Positions 1-8,010 of a stretch of DNA of 64,000 bases are shown here, one piece after another; positions within the stretch are counted from its first letter, which is position 1; the number at the start of each line of letters is the position of its first letter. The notes below the pieces were generated by a model. It ran no database searches, was not told where the DNA came from, and worked only from the letters and a program-made list of their open reading frames with translations. The translations under genes were made by a program, and so were the position numbers. Origin of the DNA: Rhizobium aethiopicum (GTDB taxonomy: Bacteria > Pseudomonadota > Alphaproteobacteria > Rhizobiales > Rhizobiaceae); contig NZ_JACIFV010000014.1 in NCBI RefSeq assembly GCF_014197535.1, forward strand, positions 62,001-126,000, in the 5' to 3' direction.

Positions 1-102
1 AGAGGCGGACACTCATCCCATGCTTGGGCATCGACAAAGCGTTTGCATGTCGGGAGAGATCAAGAATGCTCCTCCGATTGATTGCAACTATATTCAAGCA
101 GA

Positions 103-125
103 AGGCATGCCCGGTGCCTGATTTT
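103..125 (+). terminator. weak possible terminator
   Basis: A short hairpin (AGGCA, a 7-base loop, TGCCT) is followed by GATTTTT. It could end a plus-strand gene lying before the window. The 5-bp stem is weak and nothing upstream can be checked. Apart from this and the repeat at 180-322, I see nothing in bases 1-366. Confidence 0.22.
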
Positions 126-179
126 TGCAGATAAATCTCGTTTTGCTTGGCCTTGTGCCCGTTCGATTCGCGCGGGTGG

Positions 180-322
180 CTGCCCCTCACCCTAACCCTC
201 TCCCCGTCAAACGGGGAGAGGGGACGTGCCCTGCGAAAGGCAAGTGGGAACGGAGAGGTCGCGGCATATCCCCTTCGCCCCGTTTACGGGGAGAAGGGTG
301 GCGGCAGCCGGATGAGGGGCCG
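180..322. repeat. RIME-like palindromic repeat
   Basis: Two hairpins built on the cores ccctctccccgtcaaacggg and ccccgtttacggggagaagg are framed by cccctcac and gatgagggg. The same modules recur at about 5541, 34458, 42876, 45420, 45577 and 49421. They resemble the Rhizobium intergenic mosaic elements described in rhizobia; the family name is from memory and was not checked. No gene in the repeat. Confidence 0.7.
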
Positions 323-366
323 GTCGCCCTGCGGGCCTCGACTACTAAACCTACAGCGGGAAACGG

Positions 367-828
367 TTAATCGCCTTCCGATCCGCTGCCATGATGGGAC
401 GACTGAAGATTCTTCAACATGAGCGGGGTGCTTTGGCACGCATCGACAGTGACCCAGCCAAGCTTTTCGTAGAAATGGACGGCATACGGCGCGGCATGGG
501 CCTCCAGCCGGCTGAGGCCATATTCTACCGCTAGTCTCTCGACCTCGGACATCAAAATCCGCCCGAGCCCCTGTCTCTGATATTCCGGCAGGATGGCGAC
601 AAGCCGCACAATACCGGATGCGCCATCCGAGAGATCGAGGCGCACCGTGCCGAGAGCGACGCCGTCTTTCCTCAGCAGGAGCGGTATATGGCTCGCTTCA
701 TACTCATCCGGATGGTTGTCGTCGTACCCGTCAAGGCCGCGCAGTTCGAACAATACGTGCCGTCGGACGGCGTGATAGGCCTGCCAATCCTCGCTCTCTT
801 TGACCTGCCGAAGTTCAATGGCCATCAT
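367..828 (-). CDS. GNAT-family N-acetyltransferase
   Basis: Predicted cytoplasmic acetyl-CoA-dependent N-acetyltransferase of about 153 residues. The stretch GIVRLVAILPEYQRQGLGRI carries the GNAT motif A (QxxGxG/A) that binds the acetyl-CoA pyrophosphate, and HAAPYAVHFYEKLGWV is the usual C-terminal YxkxGF-type end of the fold. The ATG at 828 is preferred over the GTG at 849 because AGAGGA sits six bases upstream of it. The phosphotransferase-like gene upstream on the same strand ends 28 bases away, so the two probably share a transcript. The substrate cannot be read from sequence. Confidence 0.85.
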   Translation of the reverse strand: MMAIELRQVKESEDWQAYHAVRRHVLFELRGLDGYDDNHPDEYEASHIPLLLRKDGVALGTVRLDLSDGASGIVRLVAILPEYQRQGLGRILMSEVERLAVEYGLSRLEAHAAPYAVHFYEKLGWVTVDACQSTPLMLKNLQSSHHGSGSEGD

Positions 829-856
829 GATCGATCCTCTCTGAGACACCCAGCCG

Positions 857-1498
857 TCACCGACCGCCTGCGATCCGTTCGAAGGCCGAGGGGGTCGGTA
901 TGCCGAGGTCGAGCTGGTGGCGGATCGCCTCGGCGCATTCGAGTGCGGTCAGCACCGAGGTGTCGACCTCCATGTCGTAGATGCCGGGGCGATGAACCTC
1001 GTCCTGCCAGCGCTGCACCGGTTCGGGGACCGGTACGTCTTCGGTGGCGCTGAGATATAGCGTCTCGCGCCCCTCTTGCTTGATCTCGCGCCGCTGCATG
1101 ATCGTCTCGATCGGACAGCGCACGCCGACGAACAGCACTGGAAAGCCTTGCAGGCGCCGGGCGCAATCGCCGAGAATGCCGAGCGGCTGCGAGTAGCTGT
1201 CGTGATGGCCGAGATCGGCCACCACGTTGAGCCCCAGGCCGGCATGAATGGCGATCGATTCATAAAGGGCTGCATAGAGGAACGGCACGAGTTCCTCGAG
1301 ATCCGGGCGCTCGCCGCCCGGCCTCAGGCCGATGCCGGGCAGGTAGCGCTTCGGTGTCATATCATTGTAGCCGTCGACGCCGAGGTTGATCCACGGCCCC
1401 TCGAATTCGTCCTGGATTGCACGCGCAATGCTGGATTTGCCGCTTCTCGGCGCGCCGTTCAGGATGATAATCTGTCCGGCATGGCTGTCATTGGTCAT
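857..1498 (-). CDS. chloramphenicol phosphotransferase-like P-loop protein
   Basis: 213 residues. Near the N-terminus, ILNGAPRSGKSSIARAIQ is a P-loop (GxxxxGKS), followed by WINLGVDGYNDM and later VADLGHHDS and FVGVRCPIETIMQRR. This arrangement is that of the CPT-like family (chloramphenicol O-phosphotransferase and related small-molecule kinases). Most members in soil bacteria have no proven role in antibiotic resistance, so the substrate is open. It is the first gene of a two-gene minus-strand unit with the downstream acetyltransferase and is divergent from the DUF983 gene. Family call is firm; function is inference. Confidence 0.82.
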   Translation of the reverse strand: MTNDSHAGQIIILNGAPRSGKSSIARAIQDEFEGPWINLGVDGYNDMTPKRYLPGIGLRPGGERPDLEELVPFLYAALYESIAIHAGLGLNVVADLGHHDSYSQPLGILGDCARRLQGFPVLFVGVRCPIETIMQRREIKQEGRETLYLSATEDVPVPEPVQRWQDEVHRPGIYDMEVDTSVLTALECAEAIRHQLDLGIPTPSAFERIAGGR

Positions 1499-1637
1499 CA
1501 GTCTTCTTCTTCTGTTTGGCGCGAATCGGTGAGGCGAAACCGCGCAGGCATTTCCATTCGGGATGCGAATACTTTATGGGAGAGTTAAGGCAGCATCGAA
1601 AAAGCCGCGGCCGCAAGTGGCCGCGCAAAGGAACAGC

Positions 1638-2018
1638 ATGAGCGAGGACAGCGCGCATTTCCCCCCTCTCGATCCGGTGAAAACCGGTATTAAGGGCTGC
1701 TGCCCGCGCTGCGGCCATGGCAAGCTGTTCGATGGCCTGCTCGGCCTGAAGCCACACTGCGCCTCCTGCGGCCTGGATTATTCGTTTGCCGATTCCGGTG
1801 ACGGGCCGGCAGTCTTCGTCATCCTCATCGTCGGCTTCATCATCATCGGCATGGTGCTGTGGCTGCAGGTCAATTACGGGCCGCCGATCTGGGTCCATAT
1901 TCTTATTTTCGGGCCGCTGACAATCATCCTGTCGCTCCTGACGCTGCGCTGGTTCAAGGGCATCCTGATTGCCATGCAGTACCGCCATAATGCCCGCGAA
2001 GGACGTCTGAGTGACTGA
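1638..2018 (+). CDS. DUF983 membrane protein
   Basis: About 126 residues. An N-terminal zinc-ribbon-like pair (CCPRCG and CASCGLDY) is followed by two hydrophobic helices (around AVFVILIVGFIIIGMVLWL and VHILIFGPLTIILSLLTL) and a basic tail. This is the DUF983 family, commonly encoded beside cytochrome oxidase assembly genes. The start at 1638 gives the usual family N-terminus; an upstream in-frame ATG at 1563 would add 25 unrelated residues. The stop overlaps the next gene (SURF1) by eight bases, indicating coupled translation and a shared role in terminal oxidase biogenesis, which is inference from context. Confidence 0.87.
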   Translation: MSEDSAHFPPLDPVKTGIKGCCPRCGHGKLFDGLLGLKPHCASCGLDYSFADSGDGPAVFVILIVGFIIIGMVLWLQVNYGPPIWVHILIFGPLTIILSLLTLRWFKGILIAMQYRHNAREGRLSD

Positions 2019-2766
2019 CATCGATCATGCCGTGGCGCGCCGCCGGCTGCCTGTCATAACCGGCATTCTGGTGCTGACTGCCCTTGCCATTCTGGTTGCG
2101 CTCGGCACCTGGCAGCTGCAGCGCCTCCACTGGAAGCAAGGCCTGCTCGCCGATATCGCCGCGCGCCAGGCTGCCGCGCCGGTGCCGCTCGCCGACATCG
2201 AGGCAATGGCCGCGTCCGGCGGCGACATCGAATACCGCAAGGTCACCGCCATTGGCCGCTATATCAACAACAAGGAGCGGCATTTCTTCGCCACCTGGCG
2301 CGGCCAGACCGGCTTTTACGTCTATACCCCGCTCGAGCTTGCCGACGGGCGCATCCTCTTCGTCAACCGCGGCTTCGTTCCTTATGAGAACAAGGAGCCG
2401 GAAATGCGTATGCAGGGCCAGCTGACCGATCAGCAGACGGTCACGGGCCTCGCGCGCGCCAAACTTGCCGGCAAGCCCTCCTGGCTGGTGCCCGACAATG
2501 ACATCGCCAAGAACATCTTCTACTGGAAAGACCTCGACGTCATGGCCGAGAGCGTCGGCTTGGAGAAGGCGCGCGTCGTCCCCTTCTTCGTCGATGCCGA
2601 TTCCACCCCCAATCCGGCCGGCCTGCCGATCGGCGGCGTCACCCAGGTGGATCTGCCGAACGACCATTTGCAATATGCCCTGACCTGGTACGGGCTTGCC
2701 GCCGTACTCGTCACCGTGGTGGCGATCTCCTGGTTCCGCAAGGAGGTCAAGACGCCTCCGCAATAG
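2011..2766 (+). CDS. SURF1 family cytochrome oxidase assembly protein
   Basis: 251 residues with a GTG start inside the end of DUF983. It has the SURF1 plan: an N-terminal transmembrane helix (PVITGILVLTALAILVALGT) followed by WQLQRL, a periplasmic domain containing RKVTAIGRY, PLELADGRILFVNRGFVP and WYWKDLD-like segments, and a C-terminal helix (YALTWYGLAAVLVTVVAI) before a basic end. SURF1 proteins assist heme insertion into subunit I of aa3-type cytochrome c oxidase. The oxidase genes themselves are not in this window. A mosaic repeat separates this gene from ispH. Confidence 0.9.
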   Translation: MTDIDHAVARRRLPVITGILVLTALAILVALGTWQLQRLHWKQGLLADIAARQAAAPVPLADIEAMAASGGDIEYRKVTAIGRYINNKERHFFATWRGQTGFYVYTPLELADGRILFVNRGFVPYENKEPEMRMQGQLTDQQTVTGLARAKLAGKPSWLVPDNDIAKNIFYWKDLDVMAESVGLEKARVVPFFVDADSTPNPAGLPIGGVTQVDLPNDHLQYALTWYGLAAVLVTVVAISWFRKEVKTPPQ

Positions 2767-2857
2767 TATCGCTTCAATTCCCGGCTATATTGGGCTAGAG
2801 GTCGCTTGTCCCACGCGCGGGACGCTGCTGTTGAAGCTGGACGTTGCCAAGTTCTCC

Positions 2858-2990
2858 CGTCATTCCTGTGCTTGTCACAGGAATCCAGTGCGCCCAAGTC
2901 TTTGGGCGCGGAAGATGGATTTGAATGTTGACAGTCATTCACGGCGCGGACGCGCCGTGGCTGGATTCCTGTGACGAGCACAGGAATGAG
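2858..2990. repeat. palindromic mosaic element, copy 1
   Basis: Inverted terminal arms (2861-2888 and 2961-2988, starting cattcctgtgcttgtcacag) enclose two further small palindromes, cgcccaagtctttgggcg and a GC-rich one around 2941-2958. The same element lies in the opposite orientation at 24591-24734. Its right arm ends about 17 bases before the ispH start, so it forms the leader of ispH. Confidence 0.85.
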
Positions 2991-3005
2991 GAAAACGGAA
3001 CGGAC

Positions 3006-4007
3006 ATGACTATTGCGGCGAAACCTCCCTTGACGATCAGGCTCTGCGGCCCGCGCGGCTTCTGCGCCGGCGTCGACCGCGCCATCCAGATCGTCGTGCT
3101 GGCGCTCAAATCCTATGGCGCGCCGGTCTATGTGCGCCACGAGATCGTCCACAATCGTTATGTCGTCGAAGGGCTGGAGGCCAAGGGCGCGGTCTTCGTC
3201 GAGGAGCTGGACGAGATCCCGGCCGAGCATCGCGCCCAGCCGGTGGTCTTCTCCGCTCACGGCGTGCCGAAATCGGTGCCGGAGGATGCGGCGAGCCGCA
3301 ATCTCTTCTATCTCGACGCCACCTGTCCGCTGGTCTCCAAGGTCCACAAGCAGGCGATGCGCCACAATCGCCTCGGCCGTCATGTCGTCCTCATCGGCCA
3401 TGCCGGCCACCCGGAAGTGATCGGCACGATGGGGCAATTGCCGGAAGGTTCGGTTTCGCTGATCGAGACGATCGAGGATGCCGACGCCTATGCCCCCGCC
3501 GATCCCGATAATCTCGGCTATGTCACCCAGACGACGCTGTCGGTCGATGATACCGCCGGCGTCATCGACCGCCTGCAGGAGCGTTTTCCCAACCTGAGCG
3601 CGCCGGCGGCGGATTCGATCTGTTATGCCACGACCAACCGCCAGGAAGTGGTGAAGCAGGCGGCCCCCGGCTGCGATCTTTTCATCATCGTCGGCGCGCC
3701 GAATTCCTCCAATTCCAAGCGGCTCGTCGAAGTGGCGCTGAGGGCAGGGGCGAAGAAATCGATCCTGGTGCAGCGCGCCGCCGAGCTCGACTGGGACGAG
3801 ATCGGCGCGATTTCGACGCTCGGCCTTTCCGCCGGCGCCTCGGCGCCGGAGGTGATCGTCAATGAGATCATCGAGGCCTTCCGCGCCCGTTTCGATGCCC
3901 GCGTCGAGCTGGCCGAGACGGTGCAGGAAACCGAAAACTTCCTGGTCAACCGCGAATTGCGCAGCATTGAGCTGACGGCGGCCGACATGGCCTTCGTCAA
4001 CGGCTAG
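3006..4007 (+). CDS. ispH: 4-hydroxy-3-methylbut-2-enyl diphosphate reductase (IspH/LytB)
   Basis: Last enzyme of the MEP isoprenoid pathway, reducing HMBPP to IPP and DMAPP with a [4Fe-4S] cluster. The three cluster cysteines are visible: RGFCAGVDRA (Cys20), LDATCPLVSKVH and DSICYATTNRQ. The active-site VFSAHGVPKSV and the HAGHPEVIGTMGQ segment are intact. 333 residues is normal length. The start at 3006 gives the family N-terminus; an in-frame upstream ATG lies inside the mosaic repeat and was rejected. It is followed by thrB with a 53-base gap, and the SURF1 / ispH / thrB / rnhA order suggests co-transcription. Confidence 0.96.
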   Translation: MTIAAKPPLTIRLCGPRGFCAGVDRAIQIVVLALKSYGAPVYVRHEIVHNRYVVEGLEAKGAVFVEELDEIPAEHRAQPVVFSAHGVPKSVPEDAASRNLFYLDATCPLVSKVHKQAMRHNRLGRHVVLIGHAGHPEVIGTMGQLPEGSVSLIETIEDADAYAPADPDNLGYVTQTTLSVDDTAGVIDRLQERFPNLSAPAADSICYATTNRQEVVKQAAPGCDLFIIVGAPNSSNSKRLVEVALRAGAKKSILVQRAAELDWDEIGAISTLGLSAGASAPEVIVNEIIEAFRARFDARVELAETVQETENFLVNRELRSIELTAADMAFVNG

Positions 4008-4060
4008 GCCGCCACCGCGTCCCGGTCATCACCATCCACAATACAGAGACGAGACCTCAC

Positions 4061-5026
4061 TTGGCAGTCTATACCGATATCGCCGAAGACGATCTGAAAT
4101 GGTTCCTGACGGAATATGATGCAGGCACGCTGCTCTCCTATAAGGGCATCGCCGAAGGCGTCGAAAACTCCAACTTCCTGCTGCATACCTCGAAGGCGCC
4201 GCTGATCCTGACGCTTTATGAGAAGCGCGTGGAAAAGAGCGACCTGCCTTTCTTCCTCGGCCTGATGCAGCATCTTTCGGCCCGCGGCCTTTCCTGCCCG
4301 CTGCCGTTGCCGCGCCGCGACGGCGCGCTGCTCGGCTCGCTCTCCGGCCGCCCGGCCGCGCTGATTTCCTTCCTCGAAGGCATGTGGCTGAGAAAGCCGG
4401 AGGCAAAGCATTGCCGCGAGGTCGGCAGGGCGCTGGCCGAAATGCATGTGGCCGGCGAGGGCTTCGAGATGAAACGTCCGAACGCGCTGTCGCTCGATGG
4501 CTGGCGGGGGCTCTGGGAGAAATCCGAGGCGCGTGCCGACGAGGTCGAACCCGGCCTGCAGGGCGAGATCCGCAGCGAGCTCGATTTTCTCGCTGCCGCC
4601 TGGCCGAAGAACCTGCCGTCCGGCGTCATCCATGCCGACCTATTCCCCGACAACGTCTTCTTCCTCGGCGACGAGCTCTCCGGCCTGATCGATTTCTATT
4701 TCGCCTGCAACGACTTGCTCGCCTATGACGTCTCGATCTGCCTGAACGCCTGGTGCTTCGAGAAGGATGGCGCCTATAACATCACTAAGGGCATGGCGAT
4801 GCTCGAGGGTTACCAGAGCGTCAGGGCGTTGAGCGATGAAGAAATCGCCGCCCTGCCGGTGCTCGCGCGCGGCTCGGCGCTGCGCTTCTTCCTGACGCGG
4901 CTCTATGACTGGCTAATGACGCCGGAAGGCGCCATGGTCACCAAGAAGGACCCGCTCGAATATCTCCGCAAGCTGCGCTTTCACCGCCAGATCGGCTCGG
5001 CCGCCGAATACGGGTTGAGCCTATGA
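4061..5026 (+). CDS. thrB: homoserine kinase (APH-fold type)
   Basis: Phosphorylates homoserine in threonine biosynthesis. The 321-residue protein is of the aminoglycoside-phosphotransferase-fold type usual in alphaproteobacteria, not the GHMP type. Visible features are YKGIAEGVENSNFLL (glycine-rich loop region), the catalytic-loop motif VIHADLFPDNVFF and the Mg-binding LIDFYFA. The start codon is TTG at 4061, which gives the family N-terminus MAVYTDIAEDDL; no better ATG is available. The stop overlaps the rnhA start (ATGA at 5023). The downstream enzyme, threonine synthase, is at 22231-23655 in another operon. Confidence 0.93.
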   Translation: MAVYTDIAEDDLKWFLTEYDAGTLLSYKGIAEGVENSNFLLHTSKAPLILTLYEKRVEKSDLPFFLGLMQHLSARGLSCPLPLPRRDGALLGSLSGRPAALISFLEGMWLRKPEAKHCREVGRALAEMHVAGEGFEMKRPNALSLDGWRGLWEKSEARADEVEPGLQGEIRSELDFLAAAWPKNLPSGVIHADLFPDNVFFLGDELSGLIDFYFACNDLLAYDVSICLNAWCFEKDGAYNITKGMAMLEGYQSVRALSDEEIAALPVLARGSALRFFLTRLYDWLMTPEGAMVTKKDPLEYLRKLRFHRQIGSAAEYGLSL

Positions 5027-5478
5027 AACACGTCGATATCTTCACCGACGGCGCATGCTCCGGCAATCCCGGTCCGGGCGGGTGGGGCGCGGTACTGCGC
5101 TACGGCGAGGTCGAAAAGGAGCTTTGCGGCGGCGAGGCGGAGACAACCAACAACCGCATGGAGCTGATGGCGGCGATCTCGGCGCTGCAGGCGCTGAAAA
5201 GCCCTTGCGAAGTCGACCTCTATACCGACAGCGCCTATGTCAAGGACGGCATCTCCAAGTGGATCTTCGGCTGGAAGAAAAACGGCTGGAAGACATCGGA
5301 CAAGAAGCCGGTGAAAAATGCCGAGCTCTGGCAGGCGCTTGAGGAAGCCCGCAACCGCCACAAGGTGACGCTGCACTGGGTCAAGGGCCACGCCGGCCAC
5401 CCTGAAAACGAACGCGCGGATGAACTTGCGCGAAGAGGCATGGAGCCGTTCAAGAAGGGCAAGGCGGTTTCGTTTTAA
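5023..5478 (+). CDS. rnhA: ribonuclease HI
   Basis: Degrades the RNA strand of RNA-DNA hybrids in the cytoplasm. The 151-residue protein shows all four acidic active-site positions of the family: Asp in IFTDGACSGNPGPGGWG, Glu in NNRMELMAAI, Asp in YTDSAYVKDGI, and Asp in NERADELARRG after the conserved VKGHAGHPEN histidine. Length and start are standard. It overlaps thrB by four bases, so it is translationally coupled to it. Both overlap style and order are common in rhizobia. Confidence 0.96.
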   Translation: MKHVDIFTDGACSGNPGPGGWGAVLRYGEVEKELCGGEAETTNNRMELMAAISALQALKSPCEVDLYTDSAYVKDGISKWIFGWKKNGWKTSDKKPVKNAELWQALEEARNRHKVTLHWVKGHAGHPENERADELARRGMEPFKKGKAVSF

Positions 5479-5540
5479 GAGTGTGCAGAATGGCTGAGTT
5501 TGCATCTCCTCTTGCCGGGGATGTATGCGGCGCTGCCACG

Positions 5541-5710
5541 ATTCTCCTTCTCCCCCAGCGGGGAGAAGATGCCGGCAGGCAGATGAGGGGGCGAGCGACG
5601 ATAGGAGCGAGGCACTGAGCGCAAGCGAAGGGCAATCATGAAGGGAATGCCGTGCGGCCCCCTCATCCGACCCTTCGGGCCACCTTCTCCCCGCTGGGAG
5701 AAGAGGGAGC
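5541..5710. repeat. pair of RIME-like palindromic repeats
   Basis: Half-units at 5541-5591 and 5656-5707 in opposite orientation (ttctcccccagcggggagaa and cccctcatccgacccttcgg) separate the converging rnhA and metallopeptidase genes. Same family as 180-322. The gap 5479-5796 contains nothing else that I can support. Confidence 0.75.
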
Positions 5711-5796
5711 AAGCAGAGCCCTGGGGCATCCCAAAAAGTGACGTGAAGTGGGAGATAACCACCGCCACTAAAGGGTCTTCATACCTCTCACCCCAT

Positions 5797-6864
5797 CTAC
5801 TGCGTCACCGCGGCCTGAATCAGCCGATGCAGATATTCGAGCTTGGCCACGACGGGCGAGGAGAGCACGAAAGGGTAGGAATCCGGCTGGCCCATGCTGC
5901 GCTGGATGGCGTTGATCGCGATGCTGAGCGGCACCCAGGCGCTGACGAGCTGCTCGGCGCTCTTTGCCCTGTAGGGAAGGAAATCCACCTCGCCTGCTAT
6001 TTCCTCGTGGCCGCGCGGATCGATGGCGATGCCGAAGGCGCGGGCGGTCTCCAGCGTATCGACGATGTGGAGGTAGTGCGCGAAGCATTCGGCGAAATCC
6101 TCCCAGGGGTGCGATGCGGCATAGGCGCTGATGAAATTATCCTGCCATCCCACGGGTGCGCCGCCGGCATAGTGTCTTTGCAGCGCGGCCGCATAATCCT
6201 GCCGCTCGTCGCCGAAGACGGCGCGGAAATCGTCGAGACCATTCTGATCGCGCACCAGCTTGTTCCAGATGAAATGGCCGGCCTCGTGGCGGAAATGGCC
6301 AAGCAGCGTGCGATAGGGCTCGTTCATCGAGCTGCGCGCCTGTTCGCGCGTGGCGTCGTCGGCTTCGGCGGCGCGGATGGTGATCAGGCCTTCCTCATGA
6401 CCGGTCATCGCTGGCACGACATTGCCGTTGCCCTGCAGGGAATCTTCGAGGAAATCGAAAACCAGGCCGCCTTGCGGATCTTGGCCGCGATCGGGATGCG
6501 GCAGCTTCCAGCGTAGCAGCGAATAGAACAGATGACGCTGCGCCTGGCCGATGCGCCGCCAGCGATCGATGCCGTCCTGGGTGTCGGTATTCGGAACCAG
6601 CCGGTTGTGGCGGCAGGCGGTGCAGAATTCACCCTCGCTCTCGACGTCCACCAGCCAGTTGCAGATGTCGAGGCCGGCATTAGCGCAGAAGCGCACGTGC
6701 CGGTCGGGGTCTGAAACGAGCTGCCAGACCATTTCGTCGCGCGGCTCCAGCGCATGCATGGCAAGGTCGCCCGGGAGGAAGCCGAGACGGTGATTGCAGC
6801 GGACGCAGTGCCGGTTATCGAAGTGGACGACCTGATCGCAATTGTCGCAGGCAAAGAGTTTCAT
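5797..6864 (-). CDS. zinc-ribbon putative zinc metallopeptidase
   Basis: 355 residues. The N-terminus is a zinc ribbon (FACDNC, then HCVRCNHRLGFLP), with a further CNW and CTACRHNRLVPN segment, all typical of the family of predicted zinc-binding peptidases with an N-terminal DUF2248-like ribbon. The catalytic-type motif HFRHEAGHFIWNKL (HExxH) lies mid-protein, with a later WEDFAECFAHYLHI that may supply the third ligand. No signal peptide, so cytoplasmic. The ATG at 6864 is chosen because the protein then begins at the zinc ribbon; a longer frame to 6936 adds an unrelated Arg-rich stretch. Substrate unknown. Confidence 0.85.
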   Translation of the reverse strand: MKLFACDNCDQVVHFDNRHCVRCNHRLGFLPGDLAMHALEPRDEMVWQLVSDPDRHVRFCANAGLDICNWLVDVESEGEFCTACRHNRLVPNTDTQDGIDRWRRIGQAQRHLFYSLLRWKLPHPDRGQDPQGGLVFDFLEDSLQGNGNVVPAMTGHEEGLITIRAAEADDATREQARSSMNEPYRTLLGHFRHEAGHFIWNKLVRDQNGLDDFRAVFGDERQDYAAALQRHYAGGAPVGWQDNFISAYAASHPWEDFAECFAHYLHIVDTLETARAFGIAIDPRGHEEIAGEVDFLPYRAKSAEQLVSAWVPLSIAINAIQRSMGQPDSYPFVLSSPVVAKLEYLHRLIQAAVTQ

Positions 6865-6954
6865 CGTTTTGATCTCTGCAAAGCAGGGGCGGATGAAAAA
6901 TGCCCGCCGCGCGCGTGCACGGCAGGCATGGTTCATCCGGGCTGAGCTGGTGGT

Positions 6955-7146
6955 TCAGAGCCGGTCGACGGCGCCTTTGAGCTTGTCCTTGACCTTGCCT
7001 GTTGCGACCTGTCCCTTGCCTTTGGCTTCCTGGACGTCGCCCTCGGCCTGCATGTCGCGATTGCCCGTGGCCTTGCCGGCGGCCTTCTTGGTCTTGCCGG
7101 CAATTTCGTTTGCCTTGCCTGAAATCTTGTCGCTGGTGCTACCCAT
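6955..7146 (-). CDS. CsbD family stress protein
   Basis: 63 residues, very rich in Lys, Gly, Ala and Asp. MGSTSDKISGKANEIAGKTK and the repeated AxGKATGN / EAKGKGQVATGKVKDK pattern are those of the CsbD-like family of small hydrophilic, general-stress-induced proteins. The start at 7146 is preferred to 7161 because it matches the family N-terminus. Molecular function of the family is unknown. It lies alone between the metallopeptidase and yqgE-type genes on the same strand. Confidence 0.88.
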   Translation of the reverse strand: MGSTSDKISGKANEIAGKTKKAAGKATGNRDMQAEGDVQEAKGKGQVATGKVKDKLKGAVDRL

Positions 7147-7264
7147 GTGTGATGTCTCCATGCTCGGCGTCGGACCTCTCGTCCGCGCGGGAAGGGAACG
7201 TCACTCGCACCTATTCGTTCCCGCGACCGTCAGGGAGCAGCGACCGTCAGGCGAGCCGCGACCG

Positions 7265-7870
7265 TCAGGCGTGGCCGGCTTCGGCCGAAAGCATGGCGGC
7301 GTTGATGCCCATGCCGGCGAGCGCCCGCTCGTATTTGTCGTCGAGGCTACGGTCGAAGATGAGTTCCTCATTGGCCGGGCAGGTGAGCCAGCCATTATTG
7401 GCGACCTCGTTTTCGAGCTGGCCAGCCGCCCAGGAGGAATAGCCGAGCAGCATGGTCGCGCGCTTTGGCCCGGCGCCTTTGGAGATGGCGCGCACGATGT
7501 CGAGCGTTGCCGTCAGGCAGATGTCGTCGCTGACCGGGATCGAGGAGTCGCTGGCATAATCGTCCGAATGCAGCACGAAGCCGCGGCCGCTCTCCACCGG
7601 GCCGCCCGTCTGGATCGGGAAGTCGCGCGCCCGCTGCGGCAGCACGATCGGTTCTTCCTGCTTGATCATGTCGAGATGCAGCAGCACGTCAGTAAAGGTG
7701 AGGCTCTGCGGCCGGTTGATGACGAAGCCCATGGCGCCGGCATCCGAATGCGCGCAGATGTAAATCACCGTGCGCGCAAAATTCCGGTCTTCCATGCCTG
7801 GCATGGCGATGAGGAACTGGCCATCGAAGAAGCCACGTTCCCGTCTGTTCTTCAGCGTCGATAAGGACAT
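7265..7870 (-). CDS. YqgE/AlgH family protein (UPF0301)
   Basis: 201 residues beginning MSLSTLKNRRERGFFDGQFL and carrying the hallmark stretches AMPGMEDRNFARTVIYIC, GAMGFVINRP, GGPVESGRGFVLHS and LGYSSWAAGQLENE of the YqgE/AlgH family. The family is widespread in proteobacteria; its biochemical role is unresolved, with a proposed regulatory link through AlgH in Pseudomonas. The ATG at 7870 gives the family start; an upstream frame to 7930 adds an unsupported hydrophobic leader. Divergent from the secreted DsbD-N-like gene. Confidence 0.92.
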   Translation of the reverse strand: MSLSTLKNRRERGFFDGQFLIAMPGMEDRNFARTVIYICAHSDAGAMGFVINRPQSLTFTDVLLHLDMIKQEEPIVLPQRARDFPIQTGGPVESGRGFVLHSDDYASDSSIPVSDDICLTATLDIVRAISKGAGPKRATMLLGYSSWAAGQLENEVANNGWLTCPANEELIFDRSLDDKYERALAGMGINAAMLSAEAGHA

Positions 7871-8010
7871 TGTTCCTCCTGCTGCCAGACCGCACAAGGC
7901 CCCGACAAGAGAAAGATGGGCCAATGTCACAAATCAATCAACCGAAAATGAAGATTTAAATGGGCGCGGCTTCTGGCGGCCGGAGAGCACTTTCGGTAAA
8001 CCGTTGTTCC

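Noticed and set aside
147..422. Short frames running through the RIME-like repeats (also 27258-27521 and 62848-63165)
   Set aside because: They follow repeat sequence and lack ribosome-binding sites.
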